DNA of 64,000 bases from Herbidospora daliensis (GCF_001570585.1 NZ_BBXF01000003.1:35353-99352), one strand, 5' to 3'. Positions 50,269 to 59,155 are shown, counted from the stretch's first letter. A program made the numbers and translations. The notes: generated from the letters alone by a model not told the origin.

Positions 50269-51048
50269 TCAGGCGCGGGCCAGCGTCCCCAGGTAGAGCT
50301 CGATGACCTTCGGGTCCTTGATGAGGTCCTTGCCGGACGCCGTGTAGGCGTTGCGCCCCTGGTCCAGGACGTAGCCGCGGTCACAGATCTGCAGGCAGCG
50401 GCGCGCGTTCTGCTCGACCATGATCACGGTCACCCCGGCCCGGTTGATCTGCTGGGCCTGGATGAACACCAGGTCCTGCAGCTTGGGCGACAGACCGGCG
50501 GAGGGCTCGTCGAGCAGCAGGACCGACGGCTCGGTCATGAGGGCGCGCCCCATGGCCACCATCTGCCGCTCGCCGCCCGACAGGGAGCCCGCCCGCTGCT
50601 TGCGCCGGTCCTTGAGGGCCGGGAAGATCTCGCAGACGAACTCGAAGCGCTCCTTGAACTTCTTGGGCACCTGGAAGGCGCCCATTTCGAGGTTCTCCTC
50701 GACGGTCAGCGACGGGAACACGTTGTTGGTCTGCGGCACGAAGCCGACCCCGCGCTCCACGAGCGCGTGGGCCTTCAGGCCGGTGATGTTCTCGCCCTTG
50801 AGGGTGATCGAGCCGGTCCGCACCTCGACGAGGCCGAACAGCGACTTGAGCAGGGTCGACTTGCCGGCGCCATTGGGGCCGATGATGCCGATCAGCTCGC
50901 CCTCGTTCACGTAGAGGTCGGCGCCGTTGAGGATGTTCACGCCCGGCAGGTAGCCGGCGAACAGCTCGTCGCAGCGCAGCAGGGCGTTCCCGGCGGCGGC
51001 CACGTGCGCGGAGCGGTCGACGATCACGTTCGGGTCGGCGGCGCTCAT
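50269..51048 (-). CDS. livF: Branched-chain amino acid ABC transporter ATPase LivF
   Basis: A 259-residue ATPase. Walker A is GIIGPNGAGKSTLLK, the signature LSGGERQMVAMGRAL, Walker B SVLLLDEPSAGLSP and the H-region VIMVEQNARRCLQ (the family's Q/N-rich version). It pairs with LivG under the permeases LivM/LivH. The ATG overlaps the livG stop (ATGA). A 17-residue N-terminal extension precedes the usual start of the domain (LLRCDELFAGYLPG). Confidence 0.96.
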   Translation of the reverse strand: MSAADPNVIVDRSAHVAAAGNALLRCDELFAGYLPGVNILNGADLYVNEGELIGIIGPNGAGKSTLLKSLFGLVEVRTGSITLKGENITGLKAHALVERGVGFVPQTNNVFPSLTVEENLEMGAFQVPKKFKERFEFVCEIFPALKDRRKQRAGSLSGGERQMVAMGRALMTEPSVLLLDEPSAGLSPKLQDLVFIQAQQINRAGVTVIMVEQNARRCLQICDRGYVLDQGRNAYTASGKDLIKDPKVIELYLGTLARA

Positions 51049-51968
51049 TCCGTGCTCTCCTTGTCGAGTTCGGCCTCGGCCTCGTGGAGCTGCCGCTCCT
51101 CCTCCTCGGCCGAGAGCGGGGCGTCGTGGTGGGCGCCGAGATAGGCGTCCACGACCCGCTCGTCCGACATGACGCTGTCGGGCGGACCCTCGGCGATCAC
51201 CTCGCCCTGGGCCATCACGATGACCCAGTCGGAGATGTCGCGGACCATGTCCATGTCGTGCTCGACGAACAGGACGGTCATCCCGAGCTCGCGCAGGTTC
51301 TTCACGTGGCCGAGCAGCGACTGCGTCAGGGCCGGGTTCACACCCGCCATCGGCTCGTCGAGCATGACCAGCTCGGGGTTGCCCATGAGGGCGCGGGCCA
51401 TCTCCAGCAGCTTGCGCTGGCCGCCCGAGAGGCTGCCGGCGAAGTCGTCGCGCTTGGCGTCGAGCTTGAAGCGCTCGAGGAGGTCCTCCGCCTTGGCGGT
51501 GATCTCGTCCTCCTGGCCGCGCCACAGACCCGGGATGAGGCCGCGGAAGAAGTTCTCGCCCTTCTGCGACTGGGCGCCCAGGCGCATGTTCTCGATCACC
51601 GTGAGCTTCGAGAGCGCCTTGGTGAGCTGGAACGTGCGGACCATGCCCTGGCGGGCGACCTTGTAGGCCGAGACGCCGTTCATGTTCCGGCCGTTGAAGG
51701 TCCACTGGCCCTCGTCGGCGGTGTCGAAGCCGGTGAGCTGGTTGAAGAACGTCGTCTTGCCGGCGCCGTTGGGGCCGATCAGGGCGGTGATGCTGCCCCG
51801 CTGGATCTCCACGTGGTTGACGTTCACCGCGGTCAGACCGCCGAAGCGGCGCACCACGTTGTCGACCACCAGGATCGGGTCGGGCTTGGGGACCCCGGGT
51901 TCGGCGGCCATGCCCTCGAACGACTTGAGGGCCGCCGCCTTGCCGGCCGGGAGCGATTCAGCGTGCAT
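51045..51968 (-). CDS. livG: Branched-chain amino acid ABC transporter ATPase LivG
   Basis: A 307-residue ATPase. Walker A is ALIGPNGAGKTTFFNQL, the signature SLSGGQRKLLEMARAL, Walker B LVMLDEPMAGVNP and the switch VLFVEHDMDMVRDI. The ~30-residue N-terminal lead and acidic C-terminal tail (SAEEEERQLHEAEAELDKES) are extensions relative to E. coli LivG. GGAGA lies about 9 nt before ATG 51968. The start overlaps the livM 3' end by 11 bp. Confidence 0.96.
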   Translation of the reverse strand: MHAESLPAGKAAALKSFEGMAAEPGVPKPDPILVVDNVVRRFGGLTAVNVNHVEIQRGSITALIGPNGAGKTTFFNQLTGFDTADEGQWTFNGRNMNGVSAYKVARQGMVRTFQLTKALSKLTVIENMRLGAQSQKGENFFRGLIPGLWRGQEDEITAKAEDLLERFKLDAKRDDFAGSLSGGQRKLLEMARALMGNPELVMLDEPMAGVNPALTQSLLGHVKNLRELGMTVLFVEHDMDMVRDISDWVIVMAQGEVIAEGPPDSVMSDERVVDAYLGAHHDAPLSAEEEERQLHEAEAELDKESTE

Positions 51969-52947
51969 CGAGTGAGATCTCCCTCTTGTCCCCGAAGATG
52001 CCCTGCGGCCGGTAGATCAGCAGCAGCATGAGACCGAGTCCGACGAGCATCAGGCGGATCGCGCCGACCTGGTTGACCGTGATGAAGGTGATCGCGCCGC
52101 TGTTGACGGCATTCTCGAGTCCGGTGCCGATGAAGATGAGCAGCAGCCAGAACACCATCGAACCGACGACCGGGCCCAGGATGCGGGCCGCGCCACCGAG
52201 GATCAGCACGGTGTACGCGTAGAACGTCAGGTCGGTCGAGTACAGGTCGGGCTGCACGGCCGACCGGCTCAGGGCGAAGATGAAACCGCCCATCGAACCG
52301 ATGACGCCGCCGATGACCAGCGCCTGCATCTTGTACGAGAACACGTTCTTGCCGAGGCTGCGCACGGCGTCCTCGTCCTCGCGGATCGCCTTGAGGACCC
52401 GGCCCCACGGGCTCTTCATCGCCATGAACAGGATGAACGACGCGACGGCGACCAGCGCCCAGCCGACCGTCAGCACCCACATCGACCGGTTGTCGAAGCC
52501 GATGATCGGGGGGATCCCGTACTCACCGGGGGGATACGGGTTCATGTCGTAGAACGAACCCGAGAAGGCCTGGAGGCCGTCGGTGCCGCCGAAGGTGTCC
52601 GACAGCGCGACCGACCGCACGACGAGACGGATGATCTCCGCCGCCGCGATGGTGACGATGGCCAGGTAGTCGGCCCGCAACCGCAGGGTCGGGATGCCCA
52701 GCAGCAGGGCCATCACGACGGCCAGCAGCAGGCCGATGCCGACGCCCAGGAAGAAGGGCAGGCCGAAGGTGGCGACGGTCACCGCGATGGCGTACGCGCC
52801 GATGGCCAGGAAGCCCGCCTGGCCGAAGTTGAGCAGGCCGGTGTAGCCGAACTGCACGTTGAGGCCGATCGCCGCGAGGGCGTAGATGATCGCCTCGGAG
52901 CCGATGCCCGCTTCCACGGCCCGGCTGAAGATGAGTGTCCAGTCCAT
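51958..52947 (-). CDS. livM: Branched-chain amino acid ABC transporter permease LivM
   Basis: A 329-residue inner-membrane permease with about ten helices. The family motif NVQFGYTGLLNFGQAGFLAI appears near residue 30, and the cytoplasmic coupling loop is KSPWGRVLKAIREDEDAVRS followed by LGKNVFSYK. The C-terminus RPQGIFGDKRE is typical. AGGAGG lies 5 nt before ATG 52947. Confidence 0.96.
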   Translation of the reverse strand: MDWTLIFSRAVEAGIGSEAIIYALAAIGLNVQFGYTGLLNFGQAGFLAIGAYAIAVTVATFGLPFFLGVGIGLLLAVVMALLLGIPTLRLRADYLAIVTIAAAEIIRLVVRSVALSDTFGGTDGLQAFSGSFYDMNPYPPGEYGIPPIIGFDNRSMWVLTVGWALVAVASFILFMAMKSPWGRVLKAIREDEDAVRSLGKNVFSYKMQALVIGGVIGSMGGFIFALSRSAVQPDLYSTDLTFYAYTVLILGGAARILGPVVGSMVFWLLLIFIGTGLENAVNSGAITFITVNQVGAIRLMLVGLGLMLLLIYRPQGIFGDKREISLDAR

Positions 52948-52956
52948 GTGTGCCTC

Positions 52957-54249
52957 CTAGCCGATCCGCTCGCGACGGCCGAGGATGCCCTGCGGCCGGA
53001 CCATGAGCACGATGATCAGCACGACCAGCGCGCCGATGGTCTTCATCTCCGGCGGGATCCACAACGTGGAGACCTGGACGAACATGCCGACGACCAGCGA
53101 GCCGACGAGGGCGCCGAACGCGGTGCCCAGGCCGCCGAGGGTCACGCCGGCGAACATCAGGAGCAGGATCTGCTGGCCCATCTGGAAGTTCAGGTTCTGG
53201 GTGGTGCCGAGCAGGATGCCCGCCAGCGCCGCGATGCAGGTGCCGGCCGCCCACACGAGCCGGATGACCCGGTCGACGTTGATGCCCGAAGAGGAGGCCA
53301 GCGCCGGGTTGTCGGCGACCGCGCGGGTCGCCTTGCCCAGCCGGGTGTACGTCAGCGCGAGGCCCACCGCGATCAGCACCACGATCTCGATGCCCATGGC
53401 GACGAGGCTCTTGGGCGTGGCCGAGATCGGGCCGATCTGGATGCCGGCCTGGGCGACGTACTGGTCGTAGGACTCGCCGCCGCCGCCGAACAGGAACAGC
53501 AGCAGGGCCCGCAGGAACAGGGCCAGGCCGATCGAGATGATCATCATGGAGATCAGGCCGGTCTTGCGGCGCCGCAACTGGCCCCAGAAGAAGCGGTCCT
53601 GTCCCCATCCGAGTCCCGCCGCGACCACCAGCGCCAGGGGCGCGGCGATCAGCAGGTGCAGGCCGAGTGTGGTGTTGAAGAAGAACGCGAGGAAGGCGCC
53701 GATGGTCAGCAGCTCACCATGGGCGAAGTTGGTCAGTCCGGTCGTACCGAAGATCAGGGACAGACCGACCGCGCCGAGCGCGATGATCAGGCCGAGGTTC
53801 AATCCTTCGAAGACGAGCTGAGCGACACGGGCCCAGTAGGAGCTCCCGCCGCCGTCGTCCTGCCCCGCGGGCGGGGCGTTCGCGTCAACCAATCCGAACA
53901 GCACATTACGGGCGTTGCCCTCGAAAACCTGGACGGTCAGCGTCCCACGGTTGGGGTCTCGCAGCGCTTTCCCTGCGGGGAGGGTGGCCTGGTCCAGCGT
54001 GACCTTGTAGGAACCGGCCTTGTCGACGGCGACCGTCCAGGTGCCGTCCTTCCCGGTCGTGGCCTCTCCGACGGGCGCGTCAGCGTCGGTCGCCACTTTG
54101 ATTTTCACGCCTTCTACAGGCTGGCCTTGGATTCTGAGTGTGCCTTTGACTTCTTCGCCTTCGGCCGCCCACGCTGTGGACGCTCCGGCCAAGAAGACGA
54201 AGATGAGTCCACCCATGAAGGCCGTGAACGCGATCACGGCTCTGCGCAA
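52957..54249 (-). CDS. livH: Branched-chain amino acid ABC transporter permease LivH with extracytoplasmic Ig-like domain
   Basis: A 430-residue protein. It starts with a signal-like segment (MRRAVIAFTAFMGGLIFVFL) and a ~80-residue carboxypeptidase-regulatory-type beta-sandwich (GTLRIQGQPVEGVKIKVATD, GKDGTWTVAVDKAGSYKVTL). The LivH permease domain follows from about residue 125 (GLNLGLIIALGAVGLSLIFG, TTGLTNFAHGELLTIGAFLA, coupling loop TRLGKATRAVADNPALA). E. coli LivH lacks the beta-sandwich. The family start falls at a TTG (54249) with GAGGAG 5 nt upstream; no ATG or GTG is as well placed. It is first in the operon livH-M-G-F. Confidence 0.9.
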   Translation of the reverse strand: MRRAVIAFTAFMGGLIFVFLAGASTAWAAEGEEVKGTLRIQGQPVEGVKIKVATDADAPVGEATTGKDGTWTVAVDKAGSYKVTLDQATLPAGKALRDPNRGTLTVQVFEGNARNVLFGLVDANAPPAGQDDGGGSSYWARVAQLVFEGLNLGLIIALGAVGLSLIFGTTGLTNFAHGELLTIGAFLAFFFNTTLGLHLLIAAPLALVVAAGLGWGQDRFFWGQLRRRKTGLISMMIISIGLALFLRALLLFLFGGGGESYDQYVAQAGIQIGPISATPKSLVAMGIEIVVLIAVGLALTYTRLGKATRAVADNPALASSSGINVDRVIRLVWAAGTCIAALAGILLGTTQNLNFQMGQQILLLMFAGVTLGGLGTAFGALVGSLVVGMFVQVSTLWIPPEMKTIGALVVLIIVLMVRPQGILGRRERIG

Positions 54250-54260
54250 TGGTGCTCCTC
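54250..54260 (-). promoter_or_regulatory. SD supporting a TTG start for livH
   Basis: GAGGAG (54260-54255) stands 5 nt before TTG 54249 on the reverse strand, in front of a typical signal peptide. Confidence 0.55.
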
Positions 54261-54334
54261 GTAGGTCATGACGGGGTTGTGCCTCGCCATCCCGAACACG
54301 GGACACCGCGATAGGTCCACGGTGTAATGGCCGG

Positions 54335-54340
54335 AGCATA
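54335..54340 (-). promoter_or_regulatory. Candidate -10 element for the liv permease operon
   Basis: TATGCT on the reverse strand, about 86 nt before the livH start. No good -35 is visible; an inverted repeat lies just upstream. Confidence 0.3.
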
Positions 54341-54368
54341 GAGCCGAACGCCCGTTTACGGACAGTTC

Positions 54369-54384
54369 GTCACCAATCGGTGAC
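54369..54384. promoter_or_regulatory. Palindromic candidate operator upstream of livH
   Basis: GTCACC-AATC-GGTGAC is a perfect 6-bp inverted repeat with a 4-bp spacer. It lies about 29 nt upstream of the TATGCT hexamer, where an activator or repressor site would be expected. Confidence 0.35.
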
Positions 54385-54451
54385 CTGGCTGTGTCGCATG
54401 CGTATCGCATCGTCCCCGCAGGTGGGGGTAGCCGGCGGGGGAATATAGGGA

Positions 54452-54528
54452 GGGCCCGTGGCCGGCCTTTGGGGCCGTGCAGAGCTTCCCCGGCGCTGCA
54501 CGTTGTCTACTCAGCCCGCCACGGGCCC
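54452..54528 (-). ncRNA. Candidate branched structured RNA
   Basis: The 350-bp gap 54250-54598 has no gene. Within it GGGCCCGTGGC and GCCACGGGCCC (77 nt end to end) form a perfect 11-bp closing stem enclosing two hairpins: GTGCAG/CTGCAC (inner GC pairs) and CGGCC/GGCCG. On the reverse strand a promoter-like TGCACA-N17-TACTGT (54569-54541) would start transcription a few bases before the closing stem. It could be a small RNA, or the start of a long liv leader. I cannot match it to a known RNA family. Confidence 0.3.
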
Positions 54529-54598
54529 CTCAATCACAAGACAGTAGCGACAGCGGTGCCTCCTGTGCAGCCTGATGCCGCTTTGTGATGCGCGGGCG

Positions 54599-55012
54599 TC
54601 ACAACCCGGCTTGATCGCGAAGCATGCAGGTCAGCCGCGAGGTGCAGACCCTCCGGCCCTCGTCGTCGACCACCTCGATCTGGTACGTCGCCAGCGTGCG
54701 CCCCCGGTGCAGGGGGACGGCGGTGCCGGTGACGTGACCCGACCTGGCCGACCGGTGGTGGGTCGCGCTGATCTCGATGCCGACGGCGGCCCGGCCCTCG
54801 CCGGCGTGGAACATCGCCGCGATCGAGCCGACCGTCTCGGCCAGCGCCACCGAGGCCCCGCCGTGCAACAGGCCGTACGGCTGGGTGTTCCCCTCGACCG
54901 GCATCCGGGCGACCACCTTCTCCTCGGTCACCTCGAGGAACTCGATGCCCATCCGGTCGGGCAGATGGCCCGTCCCTGCGGCGTTCATCAGCGCGACGAG
55001 CTCTTGGGTCAA
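54599..55012 (-). CDS. PaaI family thioesterase (hotdog fold)
   Basis: A 137-residue single hotdog domain. The family core is GNTQPYGLLHGGASVALAET, with the catalytic HGG...E arrangement, followed by GIEISATHHRSARSGHVTG. It probably hydrolyses an acyl- or aryl-CoA. The conserved N-terminus (TQELVALMNAAGTGHLPDRM) begins at TTG 55012, preceded by GGAAAGGAAG; ATG 54988 would remove eight conserved residues and lacks an SD. It is divergent from polA. Confidence 0.88.
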   Translation of the reverse strand: MTQELVALMNAAGTGHLPDRMGIEFLEVTEEKVVARMPVEGNTQPYGLLHGGASVALAETVGSIAAMFHAGEGRAAVGIEISATHHRSARSGHVTGTAVPLHRGRTLATYQIEVVDDEGRRVCTSRLTCMLRDQAGL

Positions 55013-55051
55013 GGCTCTTCCTTTCCGGGTGGTTCTGTCGTAGGGGGAGAC

Positions 55052-55066
55052 TAGGCTCTGAGCGTG
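55052..55066 (+). promoter_or_regulatory. Leaderless promoter of polA
   Basis: TAGGCT, 6 nt, then GTG 55064; no SD. Confidence 0.5.
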
Positions 55067-57739
55067 CCGAAGACCGAAGAGACCCCCCGCTTGCTGCTGC
55101 TGGACGGCCATTCGCTGGCCTACCGGGCGTTCTACGCGCTGAAGGACGCCAACCTCATGACGACCGACGGCCAGCACACCGAGGCGGTCTACGGCTTCCT
55201 GTCGATGCTGACCAACATCATGCGCGACGAGGCCCCCAGCCACCTGGTGGTCTGCTTCGACCGCAGCGAGCCGACCTTCCGGCACGAGGCCTACGCCGAC
55301 TACAAGGCCAACCGGTCGGAGACGCCCGAAGACTTCCGCGGCCAGATGCTGCTGATCCACGAGCTCCTCGACACCCTCAAGGTGCCCCACCTGTCGCTGG
55401 CGGGCTTCGAGGCCGACGACCTGATCGCCACCCTGGCCACCCGCGCCTCCGCCGAGGGCATGGACGTGCTGATCGTCACCGGCGACCGCGACGCGCTCCA
55501 GCTCGTCGACCCGAAGGTCACCGTCCTGATGACCCGCCGGGGCATCAGCGACATGACCCGCTTCACCCCCGAGGCCGTCGTCGAGAAGTACGGCCTGACG
55601 CCGAACCAGTATCCCGACTTCGCCGCGCTGCGCGGCGACCCCAGCGACAACCTGCCGTCGATCCCCAGCGTGGGGGAGAAGACCGCGACCAAGTGGATCA
55701 GCGAGTTCGGCTCGCTCGACGAACTGGTGCGCCGGGCCGACGAGGTCAAGGGCAAGGTCGGCGACAAGCTGCGCGAGCACCTCGGCCAGGTCATCCACAA
55801 CCGCATGCTCACCGAGCTGCGCCGCGACGTCGCGATCGACGTCGAGCCGGCCGGCCTGACCATGGGCCAGTGGGACCGCGAGGAGATCAACAAGCTGCTC
55901 GACAGCCTCCAGATCCGGGGCGAGCTGCGCGAGCGCCTGTTCAAGGTGCTCGGCACCGCCGAGCCCGAGGTCCAGGGCGGCTTCGAGGCCGACATCGTCA
56001 CCCTGGAGCCCGGCGGCGTGGCCGCCTGGCTCGGCGCCCTGCCTTCGGGCCGCACCGGCCTGGCCTTCGCCGGGTCGTGGGGCAGCGGCACCGGCCGCAT
56101 CGACGCCATGGCCTTCGCGGCGGCCGGCGGCTCGGCCGCCTACCTCGACCTCACCCGGCTGACCGCCGACGACGAGGCCGACCTGGCCGCCTGGCTGGCC
56201 GACGAGACGATCGAGAAGGCCGTCCACGACAGCAAGGGCCCGCTGCTCGGCCTGTGGGCCCAGGGCCTCGACCTGCGCGGCCTCACCTGCGACACCGCCC
56301 TGGCCGCCTACCTGGCGATGCCCGGCCAGCGCTCCTTCCCGCTCGACGACCTGGTGCTGCGCTACCTCCACCGCACTCTGGAGAACACCGCCGACGCCGG
56401 CGGCCAGACCAGCCTGTTCGACGACGCCGACGACACCGTGGCCCGCGACCTGGCGATGAGGGCCGTGGCCGTGCTCGACCTGGCCGAGGCGCTCGAAGGC
56501 CACCTGTCGCAGCGCGGCGGCGCCCGCCTGGTGACCGAGGTCGAGCTGCCGCTGGTCCGGGTGCTGGCCGAGGTCGAACGGGCCGGCATCGCCGCCGACG
56601 CCGAATACCTCGCCGCGCTGGAGGCCGAGTTCGCCGCTGCCGTGAAGATGGCCGTCGACGCCGCCCACGCGGCCGTGGGGGAGCAGTTCAACCTCGGCTC
56701 GCCCAAGCAGCTCCAGGAGATCTTCTTCGAGCGGCTCAACCTGCCGAAGACCAAGAAGATCAAGACCGGCTACAGCACCGACGCCGACCAGCTCGCCTGG
56801 CTCGCCACCCAGACCGAGCACGAGCTGCCCACGATCATGCTCCGCCACCGCGACCAGCAGAAGCTGCGCACCACGGTCGAGGGCCTGATCAAGGAGGTCG
56901 CCGACGACGGCCGCATCCACACCACGTTCAACCAGATCATCGCCGCGACCGGCCGCCTGTCGTCGGAGAAGCCGAACCTGCAGAACATCCCGATCCGCAC
57001 CGCCGAGGGCCGCCGCATCCGCAAGGGCTTCGTGGTCGGCCCCGGCTACGAGACCCTGCTGACGGCCGACTACAGCCAGATCGAGCTGCGCATCATGGCC
57101 CACCTGAGCGGCGACCGCTCGCTCATCGAGGCCTTCGGCTCGGGCCACGACTTCCACGCCGCCACCGCCGCCAAGGTCTTCGACACCACGCCCGAGTCGG
57201 TCACGGGCGAGATGCGCGCCAAGATCAAGGCGATGAACTACGGCCTGGCCTACGGCCTGAGCGACTTCGGCCTCTCGGGCCAGCTCAACATCCCGGTGGC
57301 CGAGGCCCGCGCGCTGAAAGAGGAGTACTTCGAGGAGTTCGGCGGCATCCGCGACTTCCTCAACGCCATCGTCGCCCAGGCCCGCACCGACGGCTACACC
57401 TCCACCATCATGGGCCGCCGCCGCTACCTGCCCGACCTGACCAGCGACAACCGCCAGCGCCGCGAGATGGCCGAGCGCATGGCCCTCAACGCCCCCATCC
57501 AGGGCAGCGCGGCCGACATCATCAAGGTCGCCATGCTCAACGTCCAGCGGGCGATCGCCGGCATGCGCTCCCGCATGCTCCTCCAGGTCCACGACGAACT
57601 CGTCTTCGAGGTCCACCCCGGCGAACTCGACGACCTCCGCCAGGTGGTCGTCAAGGAGATGGCCGCCGCCTACGACCTGACCGTGCCCCTCGACGTCTCG
57701 GTGGGCGTCGGCCCCAACTGGGAGGACGCGGGCCACTGA
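55064..57739 (+). CDS. polA: DNA polymerase I
   Basis: An 891-residue enzyme for Okazaki fragment processing and repair. The N-terminal 5'-3' nuclease (1-~300) carries LLLLDGHSLAYRAFYAL, VCFDRSEPTFRHEAYADYKA, GFEADDLIATLA and VTGDRDALQLV. In the middle domain the first exonuclease Asp/Glu pair (DTE in E. coli) is replaced in LAFAGSWGSGTGRIDAMAF, so proofreading is probably lost, as in related actinobacteria. Polymerase motif A is LLTADYSQIELRIMAHLSGD, motif B RAKIKAMNYGLAYGLSDFG and motif C LLQVHDELVFEVHPGE. GTG 55064 is defined by the alignment and the TAGGCT hexamer. Confidence 0.97.
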   Translation: MPKTEETPRLLLLDGHSLAYRAFYALKDANLMTTDGQHTEAVYGFLSMLTNIMRDEAPSHLVVCFDRSEPTFRHEAYADYKANRSETPEDFRGQMLLIHELLDTLKVPHLSLAGFEADDLIATLATRASAEGMDVLIVTGDRDALQLVDPKVTVLMTRRGISDMTRFTPEAVVEKYGLTPNQYPDFAALRGDPSDNLPSIPSVGEKTATKWISEFGSLDELVRRADEVKGKVGDKLREHLGQVIHNRMLTELRRDVAIDVEPAGLTMGQWDREEINKLLDSLQIRGELRERLFKVLGTAEPEVQGGFEADIVTLEPGGVAAWLGALPSGRTGLAFAGSWGSGTGRIDAMAFAAAGGSAAYLDLTRLTADDEADLAAWLADETIEKAVHDSKGPLLGLWAQGLDLRGLTCDTALAAYLAMPGQRSFPLDDLVLRYLHRTLENTADAGGQTSLFDDADDTVARDLAMRAVAVLDLAEALEGHLSQRGGARLVTEVELPLVRVLAEVERAGIAADAEYLAALEAEFAAAVKMAVDAAHAAVGEQFNLGSPKQLQEIFFERLNLPKTKKIKTGYSTDADQLAWLATQTEHELPTIMLRHRDQQKLRTTVEGLIKEVADDGRIHTTFNQIIAATGRLSSEKPNLQNIPIRTAEGRRIRKGFVVGPGYETLLTADYSQIELRIMAHLSGDRSLIEAFGSGHDFHAATAAKVFDTTPESVTGEMRAKIKAMNYGLAYGLSDFGLSGQLNIPVAEARALKEEYFEEFGGIRDFLNAIVAQARTDGYTSTIMGRRRYLPDLTSDNRQRREMAERMALNAPIQGSAADIIKVAMLNVQRAIAGMRSRMLLQVHDELVFEVHPGELDDLRQVVVKEMAAAYDLTVPLDVSVGVGPNWEDAGH

Positions 57740-57854
57740 GAACTTCTCCTTCCGTTACGCCTCCGCCCGGCCGGCCCCGACCACCGCGCCCGGTCCGAGA
57801 CGGTCTTTGTCGGGTTTTCGCCTCCTTCTGGAACGTGATCACGACTAGGGTCAG

Positions 57855-58967
57855 ATGATTGTGCGGAAGGTTGTCTCCCTGACCGGTGTGGCCAACGTCG
57901 TGGTGGTCACGCTCGGGCTGATCGCGCTCTCGCTCATGCGCGGGCCGGCCTCCCCGCCCCGCGGCGGGGTGCCCCACACCGAGGCCCAGAAGAAGCCCGA
58001 GCAGAGTCAGCAGGCCCCGCCCCAGCCCGTGTTACCCGGCTTCGCCTTACCCGCCCCCGTCGAGGCGACCGAGGAGTCGGCCCGGGAGGCGAAGGCCAAC
58101 GAGGTCGGGCTGGTGCCGGTGCTCATGTACCACCGCATCCGGTGGGACCGCAGCGCGTCCATCGACCGCACCCCCAAGCAGTTACGCGTCGAGCTCGAAC
58201 GCCTCGCGCGGGCCGGCTACGTGCCCGTCACGGCGGCCGAGTTCGTCGAGGGCCGCATGGACGTCGCCGCCGGGGCCCATCCGGTCGTGCTCACCTTCGA
58301 CGACGGCAACCCCAGCCACTTCGCCCTCGGCGACGACGGCGTGCCGATGAAGGACACCGCCGTCCAGATCATCCTCGCGGTGGCCGAGAAGTACCCCTCG
58401 TTCCGCCCCGTCGCCACCTTCTACGTCAACCGCGAGCCCTTCGGCCTCAAGGGCAGGGACGCCCAGAAGGCGGGCGTGCGGTGGCTGATGGACCACGGCT
58501 TCGAGGTCGCCAACCACACCTACGCCCACAAAGACCTGCGCAGCCTGTCGAACAAGAAGGTCAGCGAGCAGATCGTGCGCGGCGAGCGGCTGCTCAGGCA
58601 ACTGGGAGTGGAAGATTTCTCCACGTTCGCCCTACCGTTCGGCTCGCGCCCGAGAAAGGGCTCGCTGGGCCGGGGCGGGTCGTGGGACGGCGACAAGTAC
58701 AGGTACGAGGGCGTGTTCCTGGCCGGGGCCGAGCCGTCCAAATCCCCCTTCGCCAAGGGCTACGACGCCCGGCAGATCCAGCGCATCCAGTCGAACGGGC
58801 TGGCCGGCGACTGCCGCAAATGGTGCTCGACCTACTGGCTCAAGTGGCTCGACGACCACCCCGAGCAGCGCTACACGGCCGACGGAGACCCGGACACCCT
58901 TTCGCTGCCCCGCCAACTTCGCGCCAATGTTGCGTCAAAGCGTGGCAAAAAGGTTATCTACTATTAA
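57855..58967 (+). CDS. Polysaccharide deacetylase (carbohydrate esterase family 4)
   Basis: A 370-residue exported or anchored protein. An N-terminal hydrophobic segment (VVSLTGVANVVVVTLGLIAL) and a Pro/Gln-rich spacer precede the NodB-type domain. Motif 1 is VVLTFDDGNPSHF (catalytic base Asp and metal Asp), motif 2 FEVANHTYAHKDL with the metal histidines, preceded by VPVLMYHRI. An unusually long C-terminal half includes FALPFGSRPRKGS and WCSTYWLKWLDDHPEQRY. The substrate is probably a cell-wall or surface polysaccharide. TAGGGT lies 3 nt before ATG 57855 and 9 nt before GTG 57861, so the start is open to question. Confidence 0.9.
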   Translation: MIVRKVVSLTGVANVVVVTLGLIALSLMRGPASPPRGGVPHTEAQKKPEQSQQAPPQPVLPGFALPAPVEATEESAREAKANEVGLVPVLMYHRIRWDRSASIDRTPKQLRVELERLARAGYVPVTAAEFVEGRMDVAAGAHPVVLTFDDGNPSHFALGDDGVPMKDTAVQIILAVAEKYPSFRPVATFYVNREPFGLKGRDAQKAGVRWLMDHGFEVANHTYAHKDLRSLSNKKVSEQIVRGERLLRQLGVEDFSTFALPFGSRPRKGSLGRGGSWDGDKYRYEGVFLAGAEPSKSPFAKGYDARQIQRIQSNGLAGDCRKWCSTYWLKWLDDHPEQRYTADGDPDTLSLPRQLRANVASKRGKKVIYY

Positions 58968-58988
58968 GCTGCGTCCCGGGCCTCCGGA

Positions 58989-59017
58989 TTGACCCCGCTC
59001 GCCAGGTCTCATATGCT
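58989..59017 (+). promoter_or_regulatory. Sigma-A/HrdB-type promoter of rpsA
   Basis: TTGACC, a 17-bp spacer, then TATGCT: the best -35/-10 pair in the window. It predicts a leader of about 130 nt before ATG 59156. The remainder of the gap 58968-59155 shows no further signal. Confidence 0.7.
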
Positions 59018-59155
59018 GATCGCTGCGCTGTGGGCTCGCGCGCGCCTCGAAGGGAGCGGGCTCGCGCTCGCTCAATCCTGATCCCCGGCTTGAACGAAGC
59101 AGGCCTGCTGCGCCTCGACACAACGACATCTGTCCGGTTCGGAGCAATTCCACAC

